Assembly (NCBI GenBank): GCA_949710005.1
Contig: OX453283.1
Location: 26,059,135 to 26,123,134 of the forward strand
DNA length: 64,000 bases
From: Ricordea florida
Lineage: Eukaryota > Cnidaria > Anthozoa > Corallimorpharia > Ricordeidae
Reading direction: 5' to 3'
Part shown: one piece after another, positions 51,484-63,589 of the stretch
Layout of the letters: the number at the start of each line of letters is the position of its first letter
How positions within the stretch are numbered: the stretch's first letter is position 1
Program-made: the position numbers and the translations under genes
The notes under the pieces: model-generated
The model's input: the letters and a program-made list of their open reading frames with translations, nothing else
The model's database searches: none
What the model was told of the DNA's origin: nothing

Positions 51484-54400
51484 GGCACTGGGGTAGGACA
51501 GGGTGGTACCTCAGCCTACCACGGGAAAGTGGACGCTCCCGCCTACCAGAGTCTGGGGTGGCACCTTTGGCAAGTGCCCGCAGCCCCTTGCCACCCTCGT
51601 TGGGGTAACAACACTGGGTAGAGGGGACCCTTCAGTCTTGGTCGACAGCCCTTCTAGAGAAAGTGTCTCGATAAAAACACTGGTGCTGGTTGCACCTTAA
51701 AAGTACCACCCTCATAATGAGTGAAGATGACAGATTATGATTCATCCACGAACGGCGTGAATGGGAGTGGAACCGGGGAAACTGGTGAAGCTTCCTCGCC
51801 CGGCAGGTGTCCCACTGTAGGGCAGGGTGGGCCCGGTCGTCATCCAGCTACTGCCAGAATGAAATGGAGCAGAGATATGAACATTGCTGTAATGGAGTGC
51901 TACTATCTGGGTAAACCAGTGGATGAAAATGGCAGACCAGTCAGAGGATATAGACAGAGAATGCATGCTGTCTGGAAGGAAAGAGGTTTACCAAAGATAA
52001 CAGAGCAGAGACTATGTGATCAGGCTAGGGCGATCAGAAAGAATGAGTGGTTTACTTTGGTCGAGTTGGATGAAATCAGGAGAAGAATGACTACAGTAGA
52101 TGAAGAACTAGAGGAACAGGATGTCGGGTGTATAGACACAGAACCCGAACAGGTCGATGAACTAAATGGAGATGTCAATGTGCAGATTGTAGACAATGAC
52201 ACGAGGAATGACGAGGAGATTCAAATGATCAAGGATATATTGGAAATTATGAGAAGCGGTCAGGTGTGTAATGGTGCTGGGTTTAAGAGAGTTGACAGAA
52301 AAGTACTGGCAGAATGGACGAAGAAGGTGAATAGAGTAGTGTCAGATATACAATCTAACAATATCACTGACACCAATAAATTGATTAATGCTACTGCGAT
52401 TTACGTAGGAAGACAAATTGGACTCAAAGTGGGTGGTTATGAGGGAAAAGGAGGCAAAGAACCGCGGTGGAAAAGGAGAATCAAAGACTCTATTGCAGAG
52501 TTACGGAGGCACATCAACATCCTGGAAAGATCTAAACAAGGGAAAATTAAAAGGAAGGAAAAATACTCCAAGTTGGAGAGGAAGTACAACATCAAACAGA
52601 AAGGAGAAAAGCTTGTAATTGAAGAACTTAAGCAAAGACTGCTAGCTAAATCTGCAAAGTTGAGAAGGTATGAGCAAAGGATTCATCGCTATCAAGTCAA
52701 CAGATTGTTCCAGCAAGACCAAAAGAGGGTGTACCAACAAATGAATGGAACATCTAGTAGCTTCAATAAAGTTAGACCTGATGCTGAGGAAAGCCAACAG
52801 TTTTGGAGAGATATATGGGGCAAGGAGGTTTTACACAATGAAAATGCAGAATGGTTAAAAGAACTGAAAAAGGAAAGAGTAGAAGGTATACAGGAGGACA
52901 TTGTAATAACAGCTGAAATGGTGACAGCAAGGTCAAAGAAGATCCCTAATTGGAAGGCACCTGGCCCTGATGGCGTCCAAGGCTACTGGATCAAGAAATT
53001 GACAGCATTACATGAACGAATGGCGGACCACCTGAATGATTTGATCAACAACAGGGTCACCATACCTGTATGGATGACAACTGGAAGGACTGTGCTGTGT
53101 CAGAAAGACCAAGAAAGAGGTAGTGCTGTTGATAACTATCGACCCATATCCTGTCTACCACTTGCTTGGAAATTGATGACAGGGATCATAGCTGATAGTA
53201 TGTATGAGTTCTTTGTAGAAAACGATGCTTTGCCTGTAGAACAGAAGGGGTGTAGGAGAAAGAGTAGAGGCACAAAAGATAAGTTGTTGATTGATAAGAT
53301 GGTCCTTGCTGATTGCAAAAGAAAGCATAAGAACTTGGCTATGGCGTGGGTGGACTATAAGAAAGCATATGATATGGTGCCTCACTCTTGGATTATTGAA
53401 AGCCTAAAAATGGCACAAGTGGCGGAAAATATAATAACTTTTCTGCAGAAATCTATGGTAAATTGGAAGACAGAGCTGACTTCTTGTGGAGAGACACTTG
53501 GTGTAGTTGATATTAAGCGGGGTATCTTTCAAGGAGACAGTCTGTCCCCCCTTATCTTCACTGTTTGCATGGTACCCTTGACCAAGATCTTGCAAGATGC
53601 GAAAGCTGGATATACATTAGGAGATGTCAAAATAAATCATTTGTTCTTTATGGATGACTTGAAGGTTTATGGCAAGGATAAAGCAGAGATTGAAAGCCTT
53701 GTTTCGACGGTACAGTTGATTAGCCAAGATATAGGAATGGAATTTGGGGTAAAGAAATGTGGTGTTGTGGTACTGAAGCGGGGGAAGTTGTGCAAAAGTG
53801 AGGGTATTAACTTGTTAAATGGACAGACGATAAAGGAAGTTGATGAAGAAGGTTACAAGTATCTGGGCATTCTAGAGCTGGACAAGTTTAAGGAAAGGGA
53901 AATGAAAGAAATATTTCGAACAGAGTACTTAAGGCGGTTTAAACTTGTCATGAAATCTCAGCTCAATGGTAAGAACAAAATCAAAGCAGTAAATACTTGG
54001 GCTGTGTCGCTCATGAGGTATGGAGCAGGAACAATTAATTGGAATAAGGAGGAACTTCAGGAAATAGATAGGAAGTCTAGAAAAATCATGACAATGAATA
54101 AGGAACTACACCCTAGAAGTGATGTCGCCAGAATATACGTACCCAGAAAGAAGGGAGGAAGAGGCTTGATCAGTTGCGAGTGTTGCGTTAGGAGGGAAGA
54201 GAACAACTTGAGTTGGTATGTAAGGAATAGTGAAGAGGTATTACTCAGGAAAGTTGGAGATAGTAATGTAGTCAACATCTCAGACGCTGTGGACCCAAAG
54301 AAGTTCAAAGTGAATGAAGTAAAGGAGATGGAGAATGAATGGAAGCGGAAAAGAATGCATGGGCAGTATGTGAGAGAAAAGGAAGGTATTGATTGGGATA

Positions 54401-55222
54401 GAACTTGGCAGTGGATTGCTAAAGGAGATTTGAAAGGATGTACTGAGGCCCTGATATGCAGCGCTCAGGAACAATCTTTGAGAACAAATTATACGAGATT
54501 TCATATTGATCACACAGCAGAATCCCCTTTGTGTAGAATGTGCGGTAGTAAGGGAGAAACGGTGGCCCATGTGGTGAGTGAATGCAGTAAGTTGGCGCAG
54601 ACAGAATATAAAGGCAGGCATGATAACGTGGCACGGTATATTCACTGGCAACTTTGTGGTAAATGTGGATTGGAAAGAGCTAATTGCTGGTATTAACAGA
54701 AACCGGAGGGAGTGGTGGAGAGTGAAAATTTCAAAATACTGTGGGACTTCACAATCCAGTGTGATCGGAAAATCGAGGCTAGAAGACCAGACATTGTCTT
54801 TATTGATAAGAAGGAGAGAGAGGTTGTTGTGATTGATGTTGCCATCCCAGGTGATGACAGGGTGAAAGAGAAGGAACTCGAGAAGGTAGAGAAATACCAA
54901 CTATTGAAAAATGAAATTGCAAAAGTCTGGTGCATGCGAAAAGTCATCGTAGTGCCTGTTGTCATTGGGGCTCTTGGAGCCGTATCAGTCAACTTTAAGG
55001 AGCACATGAAGCGAATCGGCTTGAACGTGAAGCTGGAAGTTATCCAGAAAACAGCACTGTTGGGGACAGCAAAGATACTAAGGAAAGTACTGACTCTGTA
55101 AAAAAAGAAGGAAAAGAGAGTCCTGGGACCTGTGGTGACTTGTTGTAACCCGCTCCAAAGGACTATATACCAGGCTGAACATCCTAGTTTAGCCTGAGTC
55201 TACAAGGAATGGACATAATAAG
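51484..55222 (+). mobile_element. Nearly full-length REL-encoding LINE (R4/Dong-like)
   Basis: It starts directly after an (AAT)n run and ends with GGAATGGACATAATAA, the same 3' end as copy A. It has a GC-rich 5' leader of about 240 bp, one long coding region and a short 3' tail without poly-A. The restriction-like endonuclease at the C terminus and the TAA-repeat target are features of the R4/Dong group; clade placement needs a tree. Confidence 0.87.
51727..55101 (+). pseudogene. LINE polyprotein: HTH, reverse transcriptase, CCHC, REL endonuclease; one nonsense codon
   Basis: Numbering is from the ATG at 51727. An N-terminal Myb/SANT-like domain (about 40-110) and a coiled coil (about 255-330) precede the reverse transcriptase, with catalytic D543 in WVDYKKAYD and FMDD at 641-644. 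A CCHC knuckle is C936, C939, H948, C953. A restriction-like endonuclease follows, with RRPDIVF (D1022) and VIDVA (D1037). A TAA at 54694-54696 (codon 990) separates the endonuclease from the rest, while the frame continues open on both sides. The truncated copy A has GAA at this position. The copy is therefore probably unable to integrate by itself. Confidence 0.88.
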
Positions 55223-55264
55223 TACTGTAAGACAAATGTTTTAAATTCCTAATAAATTCCTTTT

Positions 55265-55266
55265 TT

Positions 55267-55300
<34 letters not shown>

Positions 55301-55316
55301 TAATAATAATAATAAT
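55265..55316 (+). repeat. (TAA)n microsatellite, LINE target
   Basis: About 17 TAA units, one interrupted, directly precede LINE copy B. Confidence 0.9.
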
Positions 55317-56357
55317 ATCAACTGGACCCAGTGCGAACTTCAAGAAATGGACAGGAAGACACGTAAGCTGTTGTCTATCTATAGATCCCTCCACCCTCAA
55401 GCTGATGTGGATAGACTTTATATCCCTAGAAAGGAAGGCGGTAGAGGTCTGATAGGTGTGCAAGATTCTGTACATGCAGAGATTGAGAGCCTGAATGAGT
55501 ATGTTAGCAACAGCGACGAGTCAGCTCTTAAAGCAGTGACAAGAGAGAAAACCCTGAAGAGGAGGATGGAGTTCCCTGGTATGAAAGCCCTTAGGAAAGA
55601 AAAAAAGCGTAAGCATCTAGATAAAGCTCTCCACGGGCAGTTCGTCAAGGCTACCGAAGACGACGGCGACCCAGAACTCTCTTGGAGATGGTTGAAGAGA
55701 GGCCAGTTGAAAAGAGAAACCGAAGGTTTGATTATGGCAGCACAAGAACAAGCCTTGAGAACAAACAGCATAAAGGCCAGGATCGACAAGCAGGACGTAT
55801 CATCTACATGTAGGTTATGTGGCAAGAGGGACAAGACTGTGGCGCACATTGTCGCTGAATGTAAGATGCTGGCGCAAAAACAGTATCGTCTGTGGAGACA
55901 CGATAAGGTTGCTGCCATCATACATTGGAAGTTATGCCAGAGATTTGGATTCGAAAGTGGCCAAAAGTGGTATGAGCATAATCCGCAGCCTGCGTCAGAT
56001 AGGGTCAAGCTGCTTTGGGACTTCAGTATACAGACAGACCAGCGGTTAGAGCGTAACAAGCCTGACATCGTATTGTTTGATAAGGAATCAAGAACTTGCC
56101 TCATTGTAGATATTTCTAGTCCGTTCGACACGAGGGTCATGACGAAACAAGAGAAAATGGAATACTACGGTGACCTGAAGCGAGAAATGAAACGTCTCTG
56201 GAAGTGTCGAGAAGTCCAAACACTGCCAATTGTCATCGGAGCCCTTGGCACAGTACCAACAAGACTTGTAAGAGGGCTCAACGCTCTAGATCCTCGTTTG
56301 ACATGCTGCAGAAAGCTTGCCTCCTCGGTACAGCAAGAATCACAACTGTAATCATAC
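55317..56357 (+). mobile_element. 5'-truncated REL-type LINE of a second family (copy B)
   Basis: A frame at 55347-56351 covers the end of the polyprotein: RKEGGRGLIG, a CCHC knuckle (CRLCGKRDKTVAHIVAEC) and the endonuclease (KPDIVLFD and LIVDIS). It is homologous to but clearly diverged from the copy at 51484. Near 56282 the homology changes frame (LQKACLLGTARI reads in another phase), so it is frameshifted. The element's 3' end abuts the splice donor of exon 7. Confidence 0.85.
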
Positions 56358-56443
56358 CTGTACTGTCTTCATCTACGTTCGCTTGATCGCCATTAGGAAG
56401 ATCAGGGCAGTTATCCCTTTCATTCAAAACACCATCTCCGTCC
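56358..56443 (-). CDS. Thrombospondin gene exon 7: type-3 repeat next to a LINE
   Basis: An 86-bp exon coding DGDGVLNERDNCPDLPNGDQ. Acceptor TCTTGTAG, donor GTATGA at 56352-56357. The 3' end of a plus-strand LINE fragment lies directly against this donor. Confidence 0.87.
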
Positions 56444-58312
56444 CTACAAGATAAAGCAAACACTAAAGAATGGGAAATAAGCAACTTATTATTGCATACA
56501 ACATTGGGTTGGAACTCAGTAGAGTTTATTAGCTCCTAAGGTAACCAGTGGTCTTACCAGGAGTTTGTACACTGGGGTGAACAGGACCCATAGAGAAGCT
56601 AAAGGGGGGTGGGGGGGTGGGGGGGTCACAATTTTTAGACAGTTAACTTTACGTTTTATTCCAGAAAAAATCCGATACAAACTAAGATGACAAATTTTCT
56701 GAACAAATAAATGTCTGAATGGTAGCTGTAAAAGATCAAATTTCTGTTATTAGTCCTACTGATTTTATAAGAATTGACAAAAAGCCTAAAAATTAATGAT
56801 ATCTGTTTCCTTGGCATCTTTGCTTTAATGGGACTTGGCAACGGTAAATGCATTTGTTTTCGAAGTACCCAAACACTGTTTGCAAGACACGGTATTCTTT
56901 TCCTTATCATACTCAAGCCATGCTTACTTCAGTGTCCAGATTTGATGAAATGAACGCACGCGATTTTTGTGTTTGTGCCAGTTGTGGAAGTGGCTTTCAA
57001 ACTTTCATGGCTGTTCTCACCTTTTGTTTCATCGTTAATGTTTTGAATTGTCAGACTTGTTTGGGTACTTTGGCAGCACCACGGCTTTGGAACAGTCTTC
57101 CCATAAGCATTAGATCTGCTTGCACCACAAATAATTTTAAAAGGAAACTTAAGACATTTTTATTCAAGAAGGCATTTTGTTAATACAATTAGGTTATATT
57201 TGTTCTTCTGTAAATTATTTTTCTTATAGTTAATTGTAAATAGTGTAATTTCCGTTTTTGATTTTATAGAAATTGTAAATAGGTTTATTTTATTTTTTAT
57301 TCATTGTAATGCGCATTTGATTATTTTATAGAAAATGCGCAATATAAATATTAAATATTATTATTATTATTATTATTACTTTCCGTTTCATCGGCATCCA
57401 GCCTTGGAAGTTAAGCACTTGCACACGGAATAATGTTGTTTGTTTCGCCATGAATAAAAATCAGTTTAACAATTGAAACTCATTCAACATGGCTTTCAGA
57501 ACGCTTTGCAACGCTTTTCAGGACGCATCATTTGACAAGGGAGCATGTGGAGAAGTCGTTACTTTTAAGGAAGCCCATGATTGGTTACTTTCCAAAGAGG
57601 CCAAAATCAATTAAATTTTGGCAACTATTACTAGTACTAGTACTGTATGTGTACGTGTTTTTGCGAACGTCTCGTAATACGTTTTCCCTTTTTCCAATTT
57701 TTTCTTCTGTTTTCCAGTTCTTTGCGCCCTTGGGACACATTGGGCTAACAATAGCGCGGCATTCACTGCAAAAGTGCGGCAGTGCTGCAATGCCGCGAAC
57801 TACTGGTAAGAACACTGGGTAACATACCATTATGTTCAAAAGACGATACACTCTGATCTCCCTTAGAAGAGAAAGTTCTAAGTGATCAGTCGCATTTTTC
57901 TTATACGCTGCACGGTTGACGTACTACTGATATGTCAAGGGGAATATACATGCTGATCACAGTTACAGTTGAAGTGATCAGTTCTTTAAATCTCATAAAC
58001 CGCATGGTTGGCTTTGTACTGATATGCTAAAGAGAAGATACATGCAGATTATTCCTAGGGTTGAAAGGGTACACTGATCAGTTTCTTTATTTTCGTAAGC
58101 TGCATGGTTGAATTTGTAGTGATACAGTATGGAGAAGATACATATACGGAATGATTTCCGTACAGCTCCCCACCTCATTATGCATGCTGAAGCTGTCGTG
58201 TCTGGTGTAATGCACGTGCAAATACTTCTTGCGTTCGAAGAACGAAATAGTATAGTTACAGAATGCATAATAAAGTAGGGACCTGTGCGGAAATCTTACC
58301 ACATATACTTAC
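56444..58312. other. Intron between exons 6 and 7
   Basis: It contains a G-rich run at 56605-56631, a LINE tail, a trinucleotide repeat and a three-copy imperfect tandem repeat of about 95 to 100 bp (57840-58165, sharing GCATGGTTG and GAGAAGATACAT). The rest is unassigned. Confidence 0.55.
57056..57385 (+). mobile_element. LINE 3' end fragment with (ATT)n tail
   Basis: The frame reads APRLWNSLPISIRSACTTNN and FKRKLKTFLFKKAF, the very C terminus common to CR1/RTE-like LINEs, then an AT-rich tail with ATTATT repeats. Confidence 0.7.
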
Positions 58313-58374
58313 ATGTCAACGCCTCCACTCCCAGAAGAACAAGCGTCTCCAAAGCCACTCTGTGTAGAGTCAGT
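58313..58374 (-). CDS. Thrombospondin gene exon 6: short type-3 segment
   Basis: A 62-bp exon coding TDSTQSGFGDACSSGSGG and ending two bases into a Met codon completed by the next exon. Donor GTAAGT. The acceptor CGGACAG is weaker than the others. Confidence 0.78.
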
Positions 58375-58966
58375 CTGTCCGTTTGAAAACACAAGAAATA
58401 TTCATAAAAACAGTTAGTCTAGGACTACATGTGGCTACTGCAATTTAGTAATTTTTATACGCTGTGCACTTTATTTCATAGTAAGATTTGTCAGGTCATA
58501 ATACACCGCGTTTTTTAATTTCTAACATTGACTTGAAAAGTCATTGCAGTTAAGATTTCAACTTGGTCTTTGAGGTAATTGGGTCTGGTATGTGTGCATA
58601 ATAAACTAGTCCGAACACTTGAAATCCCAGCATCCCTCGCGCGTCAAGTTTTCATTATTACCTTACATCTCGATGTCATAGTGGCTACCAGCCTTCTGGC
58701 TCGTAGCCACAAAAACTATAGAGCGTTTTCACATGACGTCACAGCAGCCATATTGGTGTTTCAAAACAATAAAACGGCGGCCATGTTGGTGTTCCAAACT
58801 AATCCTCTGGGAATTGAACTCTTTTCTTATGTAAAACCTTTCTTTTGCTCCAAAAAATTTGCATGGTTGCTGGCCACGTGAGTGAAAACACTCTATTCGT
58901 TGTACCCGCAAAAATCTGTAAGAGGAATTTAAACTAGCAAAAGGGCAATAAATTTATCAACGTCAC
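58375..58966. other. Intron between exons 5 and 6
   Basis: Nothing is recognised apart from short inverted CACATGACGTCA-like sequence near 58730 and its flanks. Confidence 0.45.
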
Positions 58967-59085
58967 CTGGTCTGAGTTGGAAACAGTAGGGCAGTTATCG
59001 CACACGTCTCCCACCCCATCACCATCTGTGTCAGTTTGACTCGTTGAGTTGAACGTTGGGCAATTATCAGTGCCGTTGTCAATAC
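58967..59085 (-). CDS. Thrombospondin gene exon 5: type-3 repeats
   Basis: A 119-bp exon entering in phase 1 and ending in phase 0. It contains [20 protein letters not shown] and DNCPTVSNSDQ. Acceptor TTCCTCAG, donor GTGACG. Confidence 0.9.
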
Positions 59086-59116
59086 CTGAGGAAAGAAATT
59101 ACATAATTCATGTATA

Positions 59117-59260
59117 GGTAATCAAATGGTTTCGAGTACAATAAATAGTAAGTACAAGTAAATTTTGAAGAGTGAAAAAGATTGTACGCGCCTGTAGGGC
59201 GAGTGAAATTTGTTATCTTTGAAAAATGTTTGACTGCTTATTGTAGGATTCAAACGTGAA
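59117..59260. mobile_element. MITE family 2, copy 3 (degenerate)
   Basis: The left end GTAATCAAATGGTTTCGAG matches the family; the right end is eroded. The remainder of the intron to 59936 shows no recognised feature. Confidence 0.45.
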
Positions 59261-59936
59261 ATCGTTGCATTCCACGGTCACTGATTAATTCATATTTTAA
59301 TTTTCACGCACCTTCTTTATATCACACCTAAGTTGATTCCAAATTCAATTTTCGTTAGTCAGCACTTTCATTTCCAGCTAGCCAGGCAAGGGAAGCATTT
59401 GTAAGTACTTTTTTGCATATATCTTTCTGCTATCGTTTCTTCTTCTCATTCATATACTTGATTTATTTTTCAAGCAACTGATTTTAACCAACTGATTTCA
59501 ACCGATTCACAGTTTTATACGATCGAGTTGAGTTCGAAGGCTCCCAAATAGAATTTCCGTAGTTAAACTCAATGTTCAATTTTGTGAGTAACAGTTATTT
59601 GTACAAAACTGCAGTCGAAAACAGTCGATTACTTGTTAATAATATACATGCAAAAATTTAATTTCACATTTCTGTACTATTTGGGAGCCAAACAGCTTGT
59701 TGAAATGTTTGCATGTACATTATTGTACTAGAAATACGACTCCAGCAAAACCTCGAGAAGCAAGTGTGTGCGACAAGGCAACGCTTTACCCTCTGAGCTA
59801 AGCCAGCTGTTTACTCTACTACTCTAGGGGCAGGTCAATGGTGGTTCATAACTTCATATTGTGCCTCAGTCAAATATAATTACCATTAATTGTTTATAAT
59901 GATTAACAATTATCATGGAGGAGTCAAATATCCTAC

Positions 59937-60096
59937 CGTCACCATCCATGTCAGAGTCACACGCATCCCCGACACCATCCCCGTCGGTATCTTTTTGGTC
60001 TTTATTAGCAGTGGCATTGCAGTTATCGCAAGCGTCCCCTACACCGTCACCATCAGAATCAACTTGATCTCGGTTTTTAACAAAAGGGCAGTTGTC
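59937..60096 (-). CDS. Thrombospondin gene exon 4: type-3 repeats
   Basis: A 160-bp exon ending in phase 1. Two repeats read [11 protein letters not shown] and [11 protein letters not shown], each followed by [11 protein letters not shown]-type calcium loops. Acceptor CCCATAG, donor GTAGGA. Confidence 0.9.
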
Positions 60097-60370
60097 CTAT
60101 GGGAAAAAAGACCACCTGCTATCTAAGTTTGCAGACTGCCTAAGTTTGCAATTACCAGGAACTTTCTAAAATGCGTTTTTGAGAATTTTTTTGATACAAT
60201 ACGTTTATATTGATCATTTTCTCAGTTCTCATCGTCTCTTAGCCTTGATATTCTATTGATATTGTCAAGACAAAGCCCACTGATCAATGTCTGCGGCAAA
60301 AAGGTACGGAAATGCAACTAAGTAAGAAAAGAGGTAAAGGGCTAAAAGGCAAAACAACATTTCATGACAC

Positions 60371-61510
60371 AAGGTTTGACTGTGAAGGTGAAACGGTTAA
60401 AAAATAGAACCACATTTTGTGACTCAAGGTTTGACTGTGGGAGTGAAAGGGTTAAAAGACAGAACCACATTGTATGACTCAAGGTTTGACTGTGGGAGTG
60501 AAAGGGTTAAAAGACAGAACCACATTGCATGACTAAAGGTTTGACTGTGGGAGTGAAAGGTTTAAAAGACAGAACCACATTGCATGACTAAAGGTTTAAC
60601 TGTGGGAGTGAAAGGTTTAAAAGACAGAACCACATTGTATGACTCAAGGTTTGACTGTGAAGGTGAAACGGTTAAAAAATAGAACCACATTTTATGACTC
60701 AAGGTTTGACTGTGGGAGTGAAAGGGTTAAAAGACAGAACCACATTGTGACTCAAGGTTTGACTGTGGGAGTGAAAGGGTTAAAAGACAGAACCACATTG
60801 CATGACTAAAGGTTTGACTGTGGGAGTGAAAGGTTTAAAAGACAGAACCACATTGCATGACTAAAGGTTTAACTGTGGGAGTGAAAGGTTTAAAAGACAG
60901 AACCACATTGTATGACTCAAGGTTTGACTGTGAAGGTGAAACGGTTAAAAAATAGAACCACATTTTATGACTCAAGGTTTGACTGTGGGAGTGAAAGGGT
61001 TAAAAGACAGAACCACATTGTGACTCAAGGTTTGACTGTGGGAGTGAAAGGGTTAAAAGACAGAACCACATTGCATGACTAAAGGTTTGACTGTGGGAGT
61101 GAAAGGTTTAAAAGACAGAACCACATTGTATGACTCAAGGTTTGACTGTGGGATTGAAAGGGTTAAAAGGTAGAACCACATTGTATGACTCAAGGTTTGA
61201 CTGTGGGATTGAAAGGGCTAAAAGGTAGAACCACATTGTATGACTCAAGGTTTGACTGTGGGAGTGAAAGGGTTAAAAGACAGAACCACATTGTATGACT
61301 AAAGGTTTGACTGTGGGAGTGAAAGGTTTAAAAGACAGAACCATATCGTATGACTCAAGGTTTGACTGTGGGAGTGAAGGGGTTAAAAGGTAGAACCACA
61401 TTGTATGACTCAAGTGTTGACTTTGGGGGTGAAAGTGGTAAAAGTTAGAACCACATTGTATGATTCAAGGTTTGATTCTACGGGTGAAAGGACTAAATGT
61501 TAGAACCACA
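60371..61510. repeat. 55-bp tandem repeat, about 20 copies, with higher-order pattern
   Basis: AAGGTTTGACTGTGGGAGTG recurs every 55 bp (60371, 60426, 60481, 60536 and on). A variant unit with GTGAAACGGTTAAAAAATAG recurs near 60381, 60660 and 60930, so blocks of about five units have themselves been duplicated. It fills the intron between exons 3 and 4. Confidence 0.9.
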
Positions 61511-61602
61511 CTAAGTAACCTCAGGATTTTGTTCTTGGACTGAAAAAGTAGAAATGAAGAGCCACGTTGGATAATTCAAGAATGTTGCAACGTTTATCGT
61601 AC

Positions 61603-61710
61603 CAGTTTATCAAGTATCAAATCGTTATCATCATCTTCATCGCAAGCGTCTCCGTCAGTGTCCCCGTCGTTATCTTCCTGACCTGTGTTAGGAACACTTG
61701 GACAATTGTC
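61603..61710 (-). CDS. Thrombospondin gene exon 3: type-3 repeat
   Basis: Thirty-six codons, beginning [17 protein letters not shown] and carrying [10 protein letters not shown], the calcium-binding pattern of type-3 repeats. Acceptor TTTTCCAG, donor GTACGA. Confidence 0.87.
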
Positions 61711-62131
61711 CTGGAAAATACCGGAGACTACTTCAACAAATACAAAACATGGTTAGATATCAAACATATTTGTCGCATGAGCAGTTAAGCTCAAGAGTGG
61801 TCAATCTTTGGCAGTGTAACCACAAGTCAGGCGCAAAGGTAGAGTTAACGTATTCTCCTTCGTGACATGAACGAAGGGAATGTTCGTATTTTGGTATTGA
61901 GTCAAGGGTTGAAATATTTCCCACCTCAAGCAGCTGAGTACCAACAACTGAGGACAATTGCTATGGGCCATATAAATATCTAGATCAAACTGGAATTGGA
62001 TGTGCAAGGAGAAACGCAACAACAAACTCAGCCCACATGAGTCCGCAGAATTCTATCCCGAGTCACCGAGGTGGAAGGTGAGTACTCTGACCGCTGACCC
62101 AACCTTACTCCTCTGTTTCATACTGCAGTTG

Positions 62132-62476
62132 TGACTAGAATGGATACTTCAAAATAAGGTGAGGCATTTTGTGACACATATACAATGAAGGTTATCTCAA
62201 AATAAGGCGAGACATTGATATGGTGTCACCATAAGAACATATGAAAGTTGACCATTTCGAGTCAGCGCTTAACCCTAATCACTATAGATCAGCGCCTAAC
62301 CAAGCAGTTATTCTCTGGGTAAACAGTGTTGTTTATCTGCCAAAGCTAGTTAACACTGGAGGTTGTCAGGTATTGCCATGTTACGTGACCAAATTTCTCG
62401 CCTTATTTTGAAATAATCTTTATTGTATATGTGTCACGAAATGCCTCACCTTATTTTGAAATATGCATTCCAGTCA
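62132..62476. mobile_element. Foldback MITE with about 80-bp inverted arms
   Basis: Arms near 62132-62212 and 62398-62476 are inverted copies with few mismatches (GACACATATACAATGAAGG and its partner near 62425). CATACTGCAG flanks both sides and may be a target duplication. Confidence 0.8.
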
Positions 62477-62594
62477 TAACCTTCATACTGCAGCACTCCT
62501 GCGTTGTCACTTGACTTGTGTGTGCCTCTGTTCACATGGTATATTCATGGTATATGGTATGTTCAGGAGATCTTTTTCATGTGGCAACCTACCT

Positions 62595-62836
62595 GGGGCC
62601 GGTTGTTCGAAGGCCGATTAGCGCTAACCGAGGGTTAACTTTTAATGTGAGTTTCATTTCCTCTTGTTAAAAACCATTTTCTCCTCTAACTTTCTCTATT
62701 TTATTCAGAGCATACAATCATCAAATTGTATTAAAAAAGAATTATACCGAATGTGCTTTTTACGTTCTCATATCTGAATTTAAATTTCGCATTAACTCTG
62801 GGTTACCTTAACCCTGCTTCGAACAACCCGGCCCTG
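62595..62836. mobile_element. MITE family 1, copy 3
   Basis: About 242 bp with ends GGGGCCGGTTGTTCGAAGG and CTTCGAACAACCCGGCCC. It is closest to copy 1. Confidence 0.8.
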
Positions 62837-63189
62837 ATGGATATGGTACGGCAAAAGAGCGAAGTCTGAATCAATTAGCTACAGCAGTTTTAATTTGTTG
62901 GGCAAAAACATTCAGTTTGACAGGGGCAGTCACTTTATTCGACACTGGAGCGGCAGGTGATTCATGCGGCGCCCTTCTCAAGCGCACAGCCAGATGCATA
63001 CATAACGTACTGGACTCGATCCCTTCTCTTTCTCCTTACATGCAGTAAAGGCTCGGTTCGGCATAAGGTGAGCCGACTGAGTGTCGAACCAGTGTCTCGA
63101 CAAAGCCCGACTTGACTTAACTGGGTTCGGTACATGTAAAGTACAGTGTCTGAGCTGGGCCTTACAAAAGCGACTTATTAGTAGCTCAC
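62837..63189. other. Intron DNA between exons 2 and 3, nothing recognised
   Basis: No repeat family or exon is visible in this part of the intron. Confidence 0.5.
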
Positions 63190-63294
63190 CTTAAAACAGT
63201 TTGGTAAAGTGCAGCTCAAACCCTCGAATGGAATCCCATCAAGATCTGGATCAATGTCACACTCTTCTCCGTCACCGGCGTAACCGTCTTTACA
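63190..63294 (-). CDS. Thrombospondin gene exon 2: end of EGF, start of type-3 region
   Basis: Thirty-five codons, phase 0. CKDGYAGDGEECDIDPDLDG closes the EGF domain and leads into the aspartate-rich type-3 region; NC near the end precedes the first DNCP repeat. Donor GTGAGC. Confidence 0.85.
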
Positions 63295-63589
63295 CTGAAA
63301 AATAGTTCATGGTTAATTAAAAACGTTGTTGCCCTTGATAGGGGTTACTAAGAGGCAATATTTTACTACCCTATTTGTTGGGTTAGAAAAAAATGTTAAA
63401 AGAAACAGTCACATGATCTGCTAGTTATCATATGATCTACTGACCGAAAAAGACAATCACGTGATGTAGTCACAAGAACGTATGGATTAAAACAGCGCCA
63501 TGAACTTCAGTCCAAATGAAACTAACGAGAACAATCTGATGATCCACAAGCTAGACACGTGATCACAGGTAACAGTCATGTGATCATAC

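Noticed and set aside
54712-55101. A separate 129-codon gene after the LINE frame.
   Set aside because: It is in the same frame as the polyprotein and is its endonuclease part, cut off by a nonsense codon.
60371-61510. Regular repeats of about 55 bp as a CRISPR array.
   Set aside because: There are no unique spacers; repeat and spacer positions are equally conserved, and this is an animal intron.
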